In this document: piece after piece, positions 1 through 9,979 of the stretch | Position numbering within the stretch: position 1 is the stretch's first letter | How the letters are laid out: each line of letters begins with the position of its first letter | DNA from: Hysterium pulicare CBS 123377 | Lineage: Eukaryota > Ascomycota > Dothideomycetes > Hysteriales > Hysteriaceae | Assembly: GCA_000467715.1 (NCBI GenBank) | Contig: AJFK01000344.1 | Span: 1-25,074 of the forward strand | Length of the DNA stretch: 25,074 nucleotides | Direction of reading: 5' to 3' | Notes under the pieces: model-generated | Told to the model about the DNA's origin: nothing | Databases searched by the model: none | What the model saw: only the letters and a program-made list of their open reading frames with translations | Made by a program: the position numbers and the translations under genes

Positions 1-442
1 TCCGGCGACGGCATCACTCTCCCGGGCATGCTGGACATCGAGTACGGGCCGAACAGCGAATGCTACGGGCTCAGCGCCTCGGCCATGGTCTCGTGGATCT
101 CGGATTTCGTGAACGAGTACCATAGCCTGACGAGCCGGTGGCCGATGATCTATACGACGAATGATTGGTGGACTACTTGCACGGGGAATAGTAAGGTGTT
201 TTCGGCGAACTCGCCGCTTGTGTTGGCGAGGTATGCCAGTTCGGTGGGGACGATTCCGGGAGGGTGGCCGTTTCAGACGATTTGGCAGTTTAATGATGCG
301 TAAGTTTTTTTTTTGGTATTTTTTGGAGTGGAATCTTTGATGAGTGGGCGTGCTGATGATGTTGAATAGATATAAGTATGGGGGTGATTCCGATACGTTT
401 AATGGTGCGCAATCTAGCCTCGTGAAATTGGCTACTGGTTGA
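1..442 (+). CDS. GH25 lysozyme (N,O-diacetylmuramidase), C-terminal part
   Basis: Partial gene; the 5' end lies outside the window. Exons are 1-299 and 370-442, with a 70-nt intron (GTAAGT donor, TAG acceptor). The readable part is 123 residues. It carries the GH25 catalytic DxE motif (LDIEYG, Asp and Glu at residues 12 and 14 of the fragment), then WPMIYT, LARYASSVGTIPGGWP and IWQF, and ends GGDSDTFNG...LVKLATG. This matches the C-terminal half of Chalaropsis-type fungal lysozymes. The family hydrolyses the beta-1,4 bond between N-acetylmuramic acid and N-acetylglucosamine of bacterial peptidoglycan, and fungal members are usually secreted. The signal peptide would be in the missing part. 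It converges on the GH79 gene, 341 bp away. Family assignment is firm; substrate is inferred from the family. Confidence 0.93.
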
Positions 443-783
443 GGGGTTTGCCTTTCGGTTTGGAAGGATCGAGTTATTGGATTTGCTTTCCTTTGATACA
501 CGGTCCCTTGGACTTACGTACGACATGATGAATGAGGCGTATACGGGCTCAAGTAATGATCTCATTTCAGTTATCCGGATTCTCGATTAACGTTCATATA
601 ATCTCCTTTCGCATACTTAGTTAGTCTCTACACTAAATACCGAAATGCGCTCGCTGCCATGAACCGTACTTACATAAGTCTCTGATTTCTTCTCTCGCTT
701 GAATTAGTTAAGAAGAAAGGGTTATTCACCCCAAGATTCGTTCATGGGGGATGAAGTTCAAATTTGACACTTATCTGATACCC
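443..783. other. Intergenic region between convergent GH25 and GH79 genes
   Basis: These 341 bp separate two stop codons that face each other and should hold both 3' UTRs and poly(A) sites. I see no coding sequence, repeat or RNA gene here. Confidence 0.7.
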
Positions 784-2574
784 TCATAAATAAACCAACA
801 AAGCCTCCGAGGCCCCAATCGTGACCGTCGCCTTCCCATCTTCAACCTTAACCGTCTCCACTACTTCCGTCCCCTTGACTAAACACGTCTGATCCGCAAA
901 CGATTGCCCTCCCCACGTCGGACCATCTCCGGAATCTACCCTCGACTGTGCACTCGAAGCAGTTAATCTCTTCGCTGTAGCCGTCTCACCCACCAACCCC
1001 GCCAAAACAAAACTCTGCATCTTCCTACTCCCACTACCCGCAAAATAATCTGAGTTCACAAGCGCGACTTTCACCGGCTTTCCAGATCCATCATAGACAG
1101 CGTAGGCCGCATACGTACTAGTACCGTCGTCTAGAGGAAGGATGTATGAGCCCTTGGCCATGGCGGCGGTGGCGAATATAGCACCATAGTAAGGTGAGGC
1201 CATAGAATAACGACCCCACCAGCAATATTGACAATTGCCAATAGTGCCGTGGTGGAAGTAGAGACGGGAGATGCGAGTTGAAGTTGCGCGGAGAGAGACG
1301 TCTGCGAGCCAGAGGGCGGCGCCGAAGGAGGGGGAAACGTCTTTTGCCCCGCCTCCTGTGGCTTTTTGTAAAGGTTTCGATCAGCACATCACGCTATGCC
1401 AAGAACGGTAATGAAAAAAGTATCTTTGGAGTTGCTTTCGCATCTTGTGAACTTAACCGAACTTACCAGAATTCGTTTCCCCAAACACGTACTCCTTCCC
1501 CTTTGCAATAGCCTCCCTAACATCTGCTTCGAAGCCTCTCACATTCTTCGCCACGTTGGCATGGTTCATCAGACTCTGCACACTACCGCCCGGGTAATTG
1601 TGATGACTGAACGTATTCACATACCCGAGTGACGTTGAATCAAATGCCTTAATTAGTTCCGCAGCGCCCCATTGTGGGGGCCCTGATAACGAGTTGCAGG
1701 CTTGGATGATCGTTTGCGAGGAGAGGGCAGAGCCGACAGAAGCTGACCAGCTGGCTTGAGATGTGGCGTCCGTGGCAGCGTTCCAAGTTCCTTTTGCGAT
1801 TGCTTGGCCGTCGTTTTTCCAGTCTGTATGGATGGGTTTGGGTTAGGTGGACGAGAGGGGAGAAAGGAGTGGGGTTTTGGAGAGGCTCACATTCTGGCTC
1901 GTTACCTAGCTCTATGGCGAGGAGGTTTGGCATTTGGGCTTTGGCGATTTTGGCTGCGGAGATGGTGTTCGCGAGATTGTTGTGGCCGCGGTTAAGGCCT
2001 GGTGGATGAGTTTTAGCACTGAGGCTTAAAAGTCAGAAGCCTTTGAGGGCTTTGTATAGACTTACCCAATACAACTCTTCCTCCATACTGTCCTGCCAAT
2101 GTCATGAACGATGGGCCGAATTTCAGTGTCGATGGCGCATCCGCTGGCGAAGGCACAGAATACGTTACGTATGCGGAAAGTGAAGCGTCAAATTCAGCAC
2201 GATCTCTTTCCCGCCAAAGGATTAGAGATGAGATTAATTGTATGAAATTTATACTGAGACTCACTGAGTTGTTCCTCCTATCCTAATAGGCGGCCATGTT
2301 CCGGTCAGATCCCTCAAGTTTTGTTCGCACTGCGTGGTCGCCGAGACGTTTGTGCGATACGATGGGAAAGTGAAGAATTCGTATCTTTGAATTTTTAACT
2401 TTTAGCTGTAATACTGATTGGGAATCTTCCAAAAAAGAGTGCTTCTTACGATATTCCTACTGGCGCCGGATCGAGCTTTGCGGCATTGGTGGGCACTGTG
2501 CTTGGGATCGTATATGTTACAGTACCGGCCAACGCATACTTCAATAACACGAAAAATACCAGAATGGAAGCCAT
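784..2574 (-). CDS. Secreted glycoside hydrolase family 79 protein
   Basis: Six exons in transcript order: 2574-2450, 2384-2265, 2205-2066, 1998-1891, 1823-1467, 1361-784 (1428 nt, 475 residues, the usual size for fungal GH79). Residues 1-16 (MASILVFFVLLKYALA) form a signal peptide, so the enzyme is probably secreted. Landmarks rebuilt across the splice junctions are YEFFTFP, WPPIRIGG, LNRGHNN, IELGNEPEYW with the likely acid/base Glu162, GETNSATGGG with the likely nucleophile Glu280, SFGAALW, and LYFHHGTIGNCQYCWWGRYS. The C-terminal beta domain ends in ALLVYL. GH79 members include beta-glucuronidases and related plant-polysaccharide enzymes; the exact substrate cannot be read here. Three of the five introns (2449-2385, 2264-2206, 1466-1362) must end in AAG, because upstream YAG sites give stops or break the motifs. 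Confidence 0.93.
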
Positions 2575-2624
2575 AGTCGTGAAGTTTGAGGCAGTGGCCT
2601 GTTTGGTATGTGGTTCCTGCATGC

Positions 2625-2637
2625 AATATATATATCT
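2625..2637 (-). promoter_or_regulatory. Candidate TATA box of the GH79 gene
   Basis: An AT-alternating stretch (AATATATATATCT on the plus strand) lies about 50 bp upstream of the GH79 start codon. A second one (CATATATATAAG) is near 2677-2688. Position and composition suit a TATA element, but this is sequence resemblance only. Confidence 0.3.
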
Positions 2638-2810
2638 GGCGGAAGTCAACCGAGGTGGTCCTATCCCTGTCAGTATCATATATATAAGACTTAACCATCA
2701 TTAGTGGAACTTCTTTTCCTCAAATTGGTAGGTACTTGGCAATCGACCATTAAGAATGACATTGTACGAGCATGGAATTGGACACGGTATCGTTATGCAG
2801 CAATCTGTAG

Positions 2811-4156
2811 TCAATACCAAATGCTCCTAGTTCGATGATGCGGTATCATTTCCTCCTCCTCCTCATTCTCCTCCCATTCCAATTCCCTTTCTTTTGCTAA
2901 GTCGTACAGGAAGAAATCTATTAATATGGCATTGACTTTTGCATCTGGATGCTCGCGCAAGATCTCTCGGCGGAGGAGTTCTACCGACCAGATGCTACAA
3001 CCTAAAATATGCATACTTTAGTTGAGGCCAAGAGCGATCGTTAATGACATACCTCGTATTTGTATTTCCCAACTGTGGCCTGATTCAATTGGCTGAAGAC
3101 GTCGTATGCGACCTTCAAGAGGTGGGCAGAAAGAGATGCAACCAAGCGAGTGGAGCATTTGTGGGATCCGATAGTCTTAAAAGCAGTTTTCAGTATGCCA
3201 TAGTTACGCGAAGGCTAACGTTCATCCTCTACGCACCTGCGAACATGGTGATCTTATCAATATCATTGAACTCGCCGTATCCTTCTCCATCGAAAGCAGC
3301 CCAAACATCAGCGGCGAATATTTGGGCACGCTTCAAGAGTCGGACTTTCCGTCTTTCGAAAGTATGTTCATCTCTGAAGCAACGAAAGCGGTCTGCTAGC
3401 AAGTTTACGAGGCCTGCAGCAGAGTTTTTGGCGTCTTCAATGAGTGCGACTACACTACTATCAAATTCCTGATATGTTAGTATCTAGCTGCGGAACAGAG
3501 AAGACAAGCGGATTTCAATTCAGATGCACCAACTTCATCCAGGATTTGACCTGCTTCTCGTAGGCACGATACTCGCTCGTTAAACAAAGGTATTTCTTCA
3601 TCCGTATCTGAGCGAAAGGCTTTACGAAGAACTTCTTCGGTGCATTCCTCTTCATTCGCCCAGAAGGATGGCGTTGTTATGGGTATCTCTGATGATTGTA
3701 AGAAGGAAGAAATGTGGAAGCAGTGACGTGAATTAAACTACCTTCATCAAGCGCACGTTGCAATGCCGCAACCAGACTCCAGTAGCCTGTCCACCTTTTC
3801 TCCTTATACGTGACAGCAAACCTCTCTTCTTCTGACTTCTCGCTCCAAAATGAGAAGTTCAGAAGATCCATGGTGAAGATGAAATTTACAGCTGCTTCAT
3901 CTTTGGTTTTAGGATGCAACTCATGCTCTGACCAAGTCTTGGTGCTGTAGGCCCGCTGCTGCATTTGATTCCAGATGGCAATGGCTGCCAATTTAGTGTG
4001 GCGCATATCGAGAGCTACATCGATGCTATTGTCGTAGATAAACTCAGCATCCCGAAGAACTTTTGTTTCTGGAGGGGCCGAAGGATCGGCCGGACCAATT
4101 CCCAGGGACTTGCGCAGAAGATCAAGAAGCTCGAGGTCTGGTTCATCGTCAGACAT
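2811..4156 (-). CDS. Queuosine salvage protein (DUF2419; queuosine 5'-phosphate N-glycosylase family)
   Basis: Five exons: 4156-3742, 3688-3534, 3468-3237, 3175-3053, 3001-2811 (1116 nt, 371 residues). The family (human QNG1/C9orf64, S. pombe Qng1) releases queuine from queuosine 5'-phosphate so that it can be put into tRNA by the TGT enzyme. Visible signatures are WNQMQQ, HPKTKDEAAVNFIF, DLLNFSFWSE, KRWTGYWSL, ALQRALDE, IPITTPSFW, FDGEGYGEF, DYRIPQMLH, WEIQ and RGCSIWSVELLRREI. I start at the Met before SDDEPDLELL; 12 further in-frame codons lie upstream but no better start. Two donors are unusual (gtagtt at 3741, gttggt at 3533), and the third intron (3236-3176) ends in AAG after a TACTGA branch-like site. 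The C-terminal half has an acidic Glu-rich insert encoded by a triplet repeat. It is divergent from UBA2. Confidence 0.92.
2851..2874. repeat. TCC-type triplet microsatellite inside the queuosine salvage gene
   Basis: A run of TCC units with one interruption on the plus strand encodes the acidic segment ENEEEEEM near the C terminus of the DUF2419 protein. Such tracts vary in length between strains. Confidence 0.75.
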
Positions 4157-4428
4157 GATGAGAAGAGAGATGTGTTTATGTTGTAAGCACATTCACCTGA
4201 AACGAGTCGAACCGGAATGGCACATGGAAGTTCCTAGCTCTGCAAATCGCCTGCAGCACGTGACCTTTGCCGCGAAGCTCGGACGCCGGGGGTGAATCCG
4301 ATTCACATTCACTTGCCGTTGCGACACTTATTTCATAAAGCTCCTCCAATCTCTTCGCCTCTCACCTTCTGGTCCTCCTCTTTTTCATCACATGTCTAAC
4401 GCGCCTTTCTACCTTCATCTAATCCGCA
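4157..4428. promoter_or_regulatory. Shared divergent promoter of the DUF2419 gene and UBA2, with a CACGTG box
   Basis: These 272 bp separate two divergent start codons and must hold both 5' UTRs and promoters. A palindromic E-box CACGTG lies at 4257-4262, in the context GCAGCACGTGACC, which resembles Cbf1/bHLH sites. The stretch just before the UBA2 start is pyrimidine-rich, as is common in fungal core promoters. Function is inferred from position. Confidence 0.5.
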
Positions 4429-6495
4429 ATGGGGCGCGATAGATATCCAAAGCAGAGCCTAGGCTCGCTCCACGGCCGCCTCAAGCAGGTAAGACCTCCT
4501 GTTGTCCAGTTTGACTTCGATCGAACTCCGTTGACACCTTCCAAGTCGCGAATTTTAATGGTAGGAGCTGGTGGTATAGGTTGTGAGCTCCTGAAGAACC
4601 TCGTCCTCACCGGCTTCGGCGAGATCCACATCGTAGATCTTGATACAATTGATCTGAGCAACCTCAATCGGCAATTTCTGTTCAGGCACGAGCATATAAA
4701 GAAGTCTAAGGCATTGGTGTGTTCTGAGACTGTACGCAAAATTTATTTCACTTGTCTGATGTCGCTCTTCCTAGGTTGCGAAAGAGTCCGCCGGCAAATT
4801 CAACCCCAACGTTAAAATCGAGGCGCATCACGCCAACATCAAAGATCCCGACTTCAACGTCGCCTGGTTCAAATCTTTCGATCTCGTCTTCAATGCGCTG
4901 GACAATCTAGACGCTCGACGCCATGTCAATAAAATGTGCTTGGCCGCCGACGTGCTTTTAATCGAAAGTGGTACAACAGGGTTCAACGGACAAGTGCAGG
5001 TTATACGGAAGGTGGGTTGTTTACAATGTCTAATTTCGGGGCAACTGGTTGACGCAAGTTAGGGCAAAACCGAATGCTATGACTGTACGCCGAAGGAAAC
5101 ACCCAAGAGTTTTCCGGTCTGTACGATACGAAGCACTCCGAGCCAGCCAATTCATTGCATTGTGTGGGGCAAAAGCTATATATTTACTGAGATCTTTGGA
5201 ACAAGTGAGGATGAAGCTCCAGAGCTGGATCATTCTGAGGACTCCGAAAATGCAAAAGAGATTGAGAATCTGCGCAAGGAATCACAGGCGCTGAAGCGAA
5301 TACGCCGGTCAATGGGCTCAGAAGAATTTCCCCGCTTAGTCTTCGAAAAGGTCTTCAAAGAGGACATCGAACGATTACGGAGCATGGACGACATGTGGAA
5401 GAATCGGAGAGCGCCAGAGCCCCTGGACTACGACAAACTCTCCCAGGAAGCCCTTGGTGTTGGCTCATCGATCGCCCAACAGGATCAAACCGTATGGACA
5501 GTGGCAGAAAATTTCGCTGTCTTTACCGACAGTCTCCGAAGACTTAGTAATCGACTCGAAGAAATCAAAGCAAACGCTGGAGTAGATAACGCAGCACCGA
5601 TCCTAACGTTCGATAAAGATGACACCGATACACTTGATTTTGTTGCCGCAAGCGCAAACCTTCGATCACATATTTTTGGCATTGATTCAAGATCAAAATT
5701 CGATATCAAGCGTAAGTCTACCCCTGTTAATTTTAACGCTGTTGGCTTATTCGTTCAGAAATGGCCGGAAATATTATCCCAGCAATAGCCACCACAAATG
5801 CTATGACGGCCGGTCTTTGCGTACTTCAGGCATTCAAGGTTATGCGAGACGAATTAGACAAGGCCAAAATGGTCTTCCTCGCCAAGTCTACCGAGCGCGT
5901 GATATCCAGCGAAGTCCTCCGATCGCCAAATCTTGAGTGCCCAGTGTGCAGCGTCGCCCAGTCAACACTTGTTGTTGATCCATCGCGAGCAACATTGAAC
6001 GATCTTGTTGAAGATTTACTTAAGCTACAACTAGGCTACGGCGAAGAGTTTAGTGTCAGCAGCGAGGCCGGAATTCTATATGACCCCGAACTCGACGATA
6101 ACCTATCCAAAAAGTTCCCCGAGCTCGGAGTCAAAGCAGATAGCTTCCTTACCATTATTGACGAGCAAGACGAAAGCCCTCGAGTCAATTTGGTGTTCAC
6201 TATATCTGAACAGCCTCTTCCCGATGACACGAAGCCAATTCGTCTTCCAGGCAAGTTACATATTGCCCAGAAACCAAAAGCCGTTCCTTCCTCGGAGACG
6301 AATGGACACACTGTTGTGCTCGCCAATGGCATCAATGGCAAACGAAAACGCGATGCCACGGAGGCTGAACTTGAGGATGATTTGGTAAGGAAACGAGGCA
6401 AAGTAGCCCGACAACCTTCAACTTCGGGCCAGAATGGCGACGCCATCATATTGGACGATTCCACGGGCGGAGCAATCATCATAGACGATGACTGA
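4429..6495 (+). CDS. UBA2: SUMO-activating enzyme E1 subunit UBA2
   Basis: Five exons: 4429-4488, 4546-4716, 4775-5011, 5063-5711, 5759-6495 (1854 nt, 617 residues). UBA2 is the catalytic subunit of the nuclear E1 that adenylates SUMO together with AOS1 and passes it to UBC9. The N terminus [12 protein letters not shown] leads into the ATP-binding loop GAGGIG (residues 27-32). [30 protein letters not shown] and GTTGFNGQ follow. Zinc ligands are C161/C164 and C433/C436 (CPVC), and the catalytic thiol is C176 in [25 protein letters not shown] is the conserved crossover region. A ubiquitin-fold domain follows, then a basic nuclear-localisation-like stretch (GKRKRD...RKRGK). The last 16 residues hold IILDD and IIIDDD, like SUMO-interaction motifs. 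Intron 1 (57 nt) ends in AAG and has no in-frame stop. Confidence 0.96.
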
Positions 6496-6786
6496 AACTC
6501 CGCGCTACCGCTATCCATACGAAAGATATCTCCAAACATCATCCCCGGATATCTTCTATCGATCGTTGTTGGTTTGCCATTTGCAGCAGTTAGATCCCCA
6601 GGCACGAGCATTTGAAATTTGCAGGTCTTTTTGATTTCAAGAACGCTAGCTTCTGCCTTCTTTTTGCAAGCGACTCCTCGGAGGATCATTTACCTAGCAT
6701 TTGCATTTTTAGATCTCTTTTGGAGGTTTGTATGCCTTGGGAGATGTGGCGTTTGAAAATGCAAGCAGTGCCATTAACGACCGACG
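6496..6786. other. Intergenic region between convergent UBA2 and SDR genes
   Basis: These 291 bp lie between two facing stop codons. Open frames extend into this stretch on both strands but show no family resemblance. I read it as 3' UTR sequence. Confidence 0.6.
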
Positions 6787-7916
6787 TTACGTAGCACTCA
6801 AACCGCCATCGAGATTGATGACGCAATTGTTCGCATACTGGTTTGTCGCCAGGAACAATGCCGCGTCGGCCACCTCGTCAGCTTGGCCGAAGCGTTGGAG
6901 TGGAATTCTTTGCAGGACTTGGGACTGGACTTTGGGATCCATGCCTACATTCCGGATTGTACATTAGCTTTTATATCCCCCTTCAGGTACAAGGCACTGC
7001 CAGGCTTGGCTTAGTGTCGATGGAGTTCCTATGCTGGAATCGATAGGTGCGATAGCATGCATTTGGATTTAATCCGTAGTTCCGCGAAAAGATAATCCGA
7101 AAACATTACTAGATAACGTACCTGCTATCATGTTCGTCTCGATATACCCTGGAACGATGGCATTCACTCGAATGCCTGTTGGTCCTAATTCAGCGGCTAA
7201 AGCACGAGTGAGACCTGGAAACATATTAGCTATCATTCTCACCTATACCTCATAGAACGAAGTAAAAACAAAAGGGCTTCGGGATACGCACCCAACATGC
7301 CGGCTTTGCTAGCGCTATACGCAACTGTACCCCGTCCCCCTTGAATCCCCAATAAGCTGGCCAAGTTGATTACCACAGGACTCCACTTGCTGCCAGTTGT
7401 ATCTGCCCGCATTAATCGCTTCTTGACAAGATACCTCACCGCTAGCATGGCGCCTGTCAAGTTGGTCTGTATTACATTCTCCAGATCCTCAGGCGCAGAT
7501 CGCACCAGTAGCCGTGAAAGCGATATCCCTGCACAATTCACCAGGATATCTACTTTTTCGTGCTCAAGACCACTTCCCACACTCCCGATACCTTCACCCT
7601 GGCCCGAAAGCGCGGCGGGTGGGGAGTCCCAAAAAGCGGAAGATGCGACGTCTCCGGGGATGTATTTATGTCCTAAGGAGTTTGGGGGAGGTTTCGGAAG
7701 GGTAGAGAGAGCGGATTTGAGAGAGGTTTCGCTGCGGGATAGGAGGGTTATTCGGCACGAGTGAGAGGCGAGAAGTTGGGCTATTGCGAGACCAATTCCT
7801 CGGCTTCCGCCTGTTATGAGGGCATGGCGACCGGATAGGTTGATGTTTGAGAGAGCGCGAGATTGGATGGAGAATGGGCGCCGGTAGAATGGTCGGTAGG
7901 GAAGTCGAGGGGGCAT
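6787..7916 (-). CDS. Short-chain dehydrogenase/reductase, probable mitochondrial 3-oxoacyl-ACP reductase
   Basis: Three exons: 7916-7292, 7214-7122, 6944-6787 (876 nt, 291 residues). This is a classical SDR. It has the NAD(P) motif TGGSRGIG (residues 35-42), NCAG, the catalytic Ser187 (NLASLLG) and Tyr200/Lys204 (AYSASKAG), LTRALAAELGPTGIRVNAIVPG, IETNM and the C-terminal NCVINLDGGLSAT. This layout is that of FabG/OAR1-type reductases. The first 24 residues are rich in Arg and hydroxylated residues without acidic ones (RPFYRRPFSIQSRALS), which suggests mitochondrial import and a role in mitochondrial fatty acid synthesis. The open frame runs further upstream; I chose the Met just before the basic presequence. 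The second intron (7121-6945) is 177 nt, much longer than its neighbours. Substrate is inferred; other SDR substrates are possible. Confidence 0.88.
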
Positions 7917-8200
7917 TTTAGAGAGAGAGAAAGCTATCAAACAGTTGGAGGAGTGACATAAGGTGAGTTTACTGATCAATTGTCCATTGGGTGTTGTATA
8001 TAAAATGATGCGGTGGTAGGAACGGAAGCCTCCCCGGCGGAGTCGGCATGATGCATGCGGAGATGTGCAGCTTGGGCCGCCTCGCGAAATCCCGTGCTGA
8101 CGTGACGCGACTAGCACTTCCGAGCCAGACATTCACTCGCCCGCTACATTCAAGACTCTCTCACGACAACTACGTTAACGGAGCAGTCAACGCTGTAGCT
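7917..8200. promoter_or_regulatory. Shared divergent promoter of the SDR and elongin C genes
   Basis: These 284 bp lie between two divergent start codons. A short GA repeat (7921-7930) gives the SDR transcript a CU-rich leader right before its start codon. A CRE-like half site TGACGTGA is at 8098-8105, about 100 bp before the elongin C start. The in-frame ORF reading through both sides is not supported by homology. Confidence 0.4.
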
Positions 8201-8676
8201 ATGATGGACACCGAGCCAACCGCATACGTTACTCTCGTCTCTAGCGATGGCTTCGAATTCATGGTTCTCCGCTCTGCGGCGAATATCGCAGGAACAATAA
8301 AGAGGATGTTGGATCCTTCAAGTACGAGATAGATCTCTCCCACTCATGCCAAGCTATTGCTAACTCCCATATCTCAGGCAAATTCGCTGAAGCATTATCG
8401 AATCGATGCACCTTTCACAACATCAAGTAGGAGCTCCCGGCGTTCTTCATTTACACCAGGGGAACTGATTCCTTTGTCACAGCGGCGTCGTGCTCGAGAA
8501 AGTATGCGAATATCTGTATTACCATGAGAAGCATAAGGAGAGTAAGGATGTACCGGATATGGATATTCCGCCTGAGCTGTGCTTGGAGTTGTTGATGGCT
8601 GCGGATTATCTGGATGGTTGGTCTTTCCGAGCGATCTCATGTTTTTCGTCAAACGTTGATTGTTCAACTAGTATGA
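8201..8676 (+). CDS. ELC1: Elongin C (BTB/POZ-like Skp1-family adaptor)
   Basis: Four exons: 8201-8321, 8378-8426, 8483-8616, 8672-8676 (309 nt, 102 residues, the normal family length). Elongin C links substrate receptors to cullin-type ubiquitin ligases and is part of elongin/Pol II degradation complexes. The protein shows AYVTLVSSDGFEFMVLR, SAANIAGTIKRML, KFAEALSNRCTFHNI, VVLEKVCEYLYYHEKH and IPPELCLELLMAADYLDV, in the order of the whole family. The last coding exon supplies only two bases of the final Val codon and the TGA stop. It follows a gttggt donor and a TAG acceptor. Without that splice the frame runs 57 residues further into unrelated sequence. Two adjacent ATGs (8201, 8204) could start translation. 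Confidence 0.92.
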
Positions 8677-9111
8677 CATCGACAATACTCCGATCTAGTC
8701 CAAAATCTCCCACTTGCAACTGTGCCTGCAGCCTCACATTGCTCAAATGGTCGAGTCGGCTTGTCCTGCAACAGCATCAGTATCGATAATCCAGCAAACG
8801 AGCGAAGATACGATAGTACGGCGCATATTATGGTACCAGAGTCGTTAGTCAATGATTTGGTTCATATAGCAAGATGTCAGTACAGTATTACGGCAATAGT
8901 CTAGCCTATGCCATTATATGCCCACGCCCTCCAATATTTCAACTGGTACTCATTCAATCGAAGTCTCACACTTCAGTGCTCTATTGAAGCAATCACACTA
9001 CGTTACTGGTGAATTCAGTTCCTTTTCTGCTCTGTTCCAGTTAAACTTCAATTCTGGTCTTCTCCTTACTTCGTCCATTGCGCCCATGTGAGAGTAAGGA
9101 TCGCTATGTGC

Positions 9112-9300
9112 TTATCGACCAGTGTTATCTCTTTCATCAATCATTTCCCCATCATTTCCAAGAAAAGAATCCTCTACCTCCTTCAAGTTTGTGTGCACAC
9201 ACTTTGAACGCACGATATTCATGGACATTGCACTACCAACACCGAAATTTAAAGATGCAAACACTAATAAGACAGCAGAGTGACACAAAGAAAAACGCAT
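9112..9300 (-). CDS. Small ORF with a signal-peptide-like N terminus (doubtful)
   Basis: This 62-codon ORF starts with a real ATG. Its first 24 residues look like a secretion signal: MRFSLCHSAVLLVFASL has a basic start and a hydrophobic core, and GVGSA is a plausible cleavage site. The rest is polar and acidic at the end (EVEDSF, DGEMIDERDN). It has one Cys in the mature part, so it does not look like a typical cysteine-rich effector. It lies in the gene-poor region and I do not recognise any family. It may be chance; no intron or promoter supports it. Confidence 0.2.
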   Translation of the reverse strand: MRFSLCHSAVLLVFASLNFGVGSAMSMNIVRSKCVHTNLKEVEDSFLGNDGEMIDERDNTGR

Positions 9301-9934
9301 TCGTTATCAAGAAGCGCCGCAATAAATATGATCTGAGCATATTGATAGAACGATTTCAGGATATCTAATATGGACTAGGCGGTATATGTGAAAAAGTTGC
9401 GATTGGCTAGTGGGGTATGACTGTTATTGGAACCCATACAACACCTATCAACCAAGTCGCCGGTCGGCATGGCTTACCGACCAAATGAGTTCACCCAGCT
9501 TATGAGTATGATTCTGTCATTTGCGCTCAGTGACGGCTGATCCTGAGCACATCCGCCATAAAATTCCCGTGCTTCGACCATATAGCGAAGTAAACGTCCA
9601 AGCTGGGCATGATCGTCGATATCCTGGTCGACCAGTACAAAGAGACAGAATCGAGGACATTGTGGTGGTCAGAAGTCTGGTTTCGTGGCCAGCATTGATC
9701 CTTCCTTGCCAACATGGTTGGTCATAGGTTCAAGCCCTGTAGGGGCGTCAACGGCTTGTCCAGTCCGCAGTACCTGAAGAGTTTTGGCGCTCTGATGATG
9801 GTGTGACTGCATTTCACTTCCACTGCATGATATAGAGTCAAACAGGGCGAAGTACTGTCCAATGGCAAGTTCCGATATCCATTCGTCTCTGGGCCGACGA
9901 AAGAGTAGAACCTCTCTACATCTTTTAGAATCTC

Positions 9935-9979
9935 AAGAACGCGGAACAAGAACGCGGAACGAGAACGCGGAACGAGAAC
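9935..9979. repeat. 13-bp tandem repeat, about 3.5 copies
   Basis: The unit is AAGAACGCGGAAC. Two identical copies (9935-9947, 9948-9960) are followed by one with A to G at the first base (9961-9973) and a partial copy GAGAAC (9974-9979). The period is not a multiple of three, which argues against a coding role. The core AGAACGCGGAA recurs once near 10578. Confidence 0.85.

Noticed and set aside
1363-1390. Apparent frameshift in the GH79 gene just before the FGAALW segment.
   Set aside because: A 105-nt intron (1466-1362) with a GTAAGT donor and an AAG acceptor restores the conserved GETNSATGGG motif in frame, so the gene is intact.
9700-9750. tRNA-like T arm (GGTTCAAGCCCTGT near 9727-9740).
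   Set aside because: The T stem and loop look right, but no matching 5' acceptor stem, D arm or anticodon arm is found upstream, so it is not a tRNA gene.
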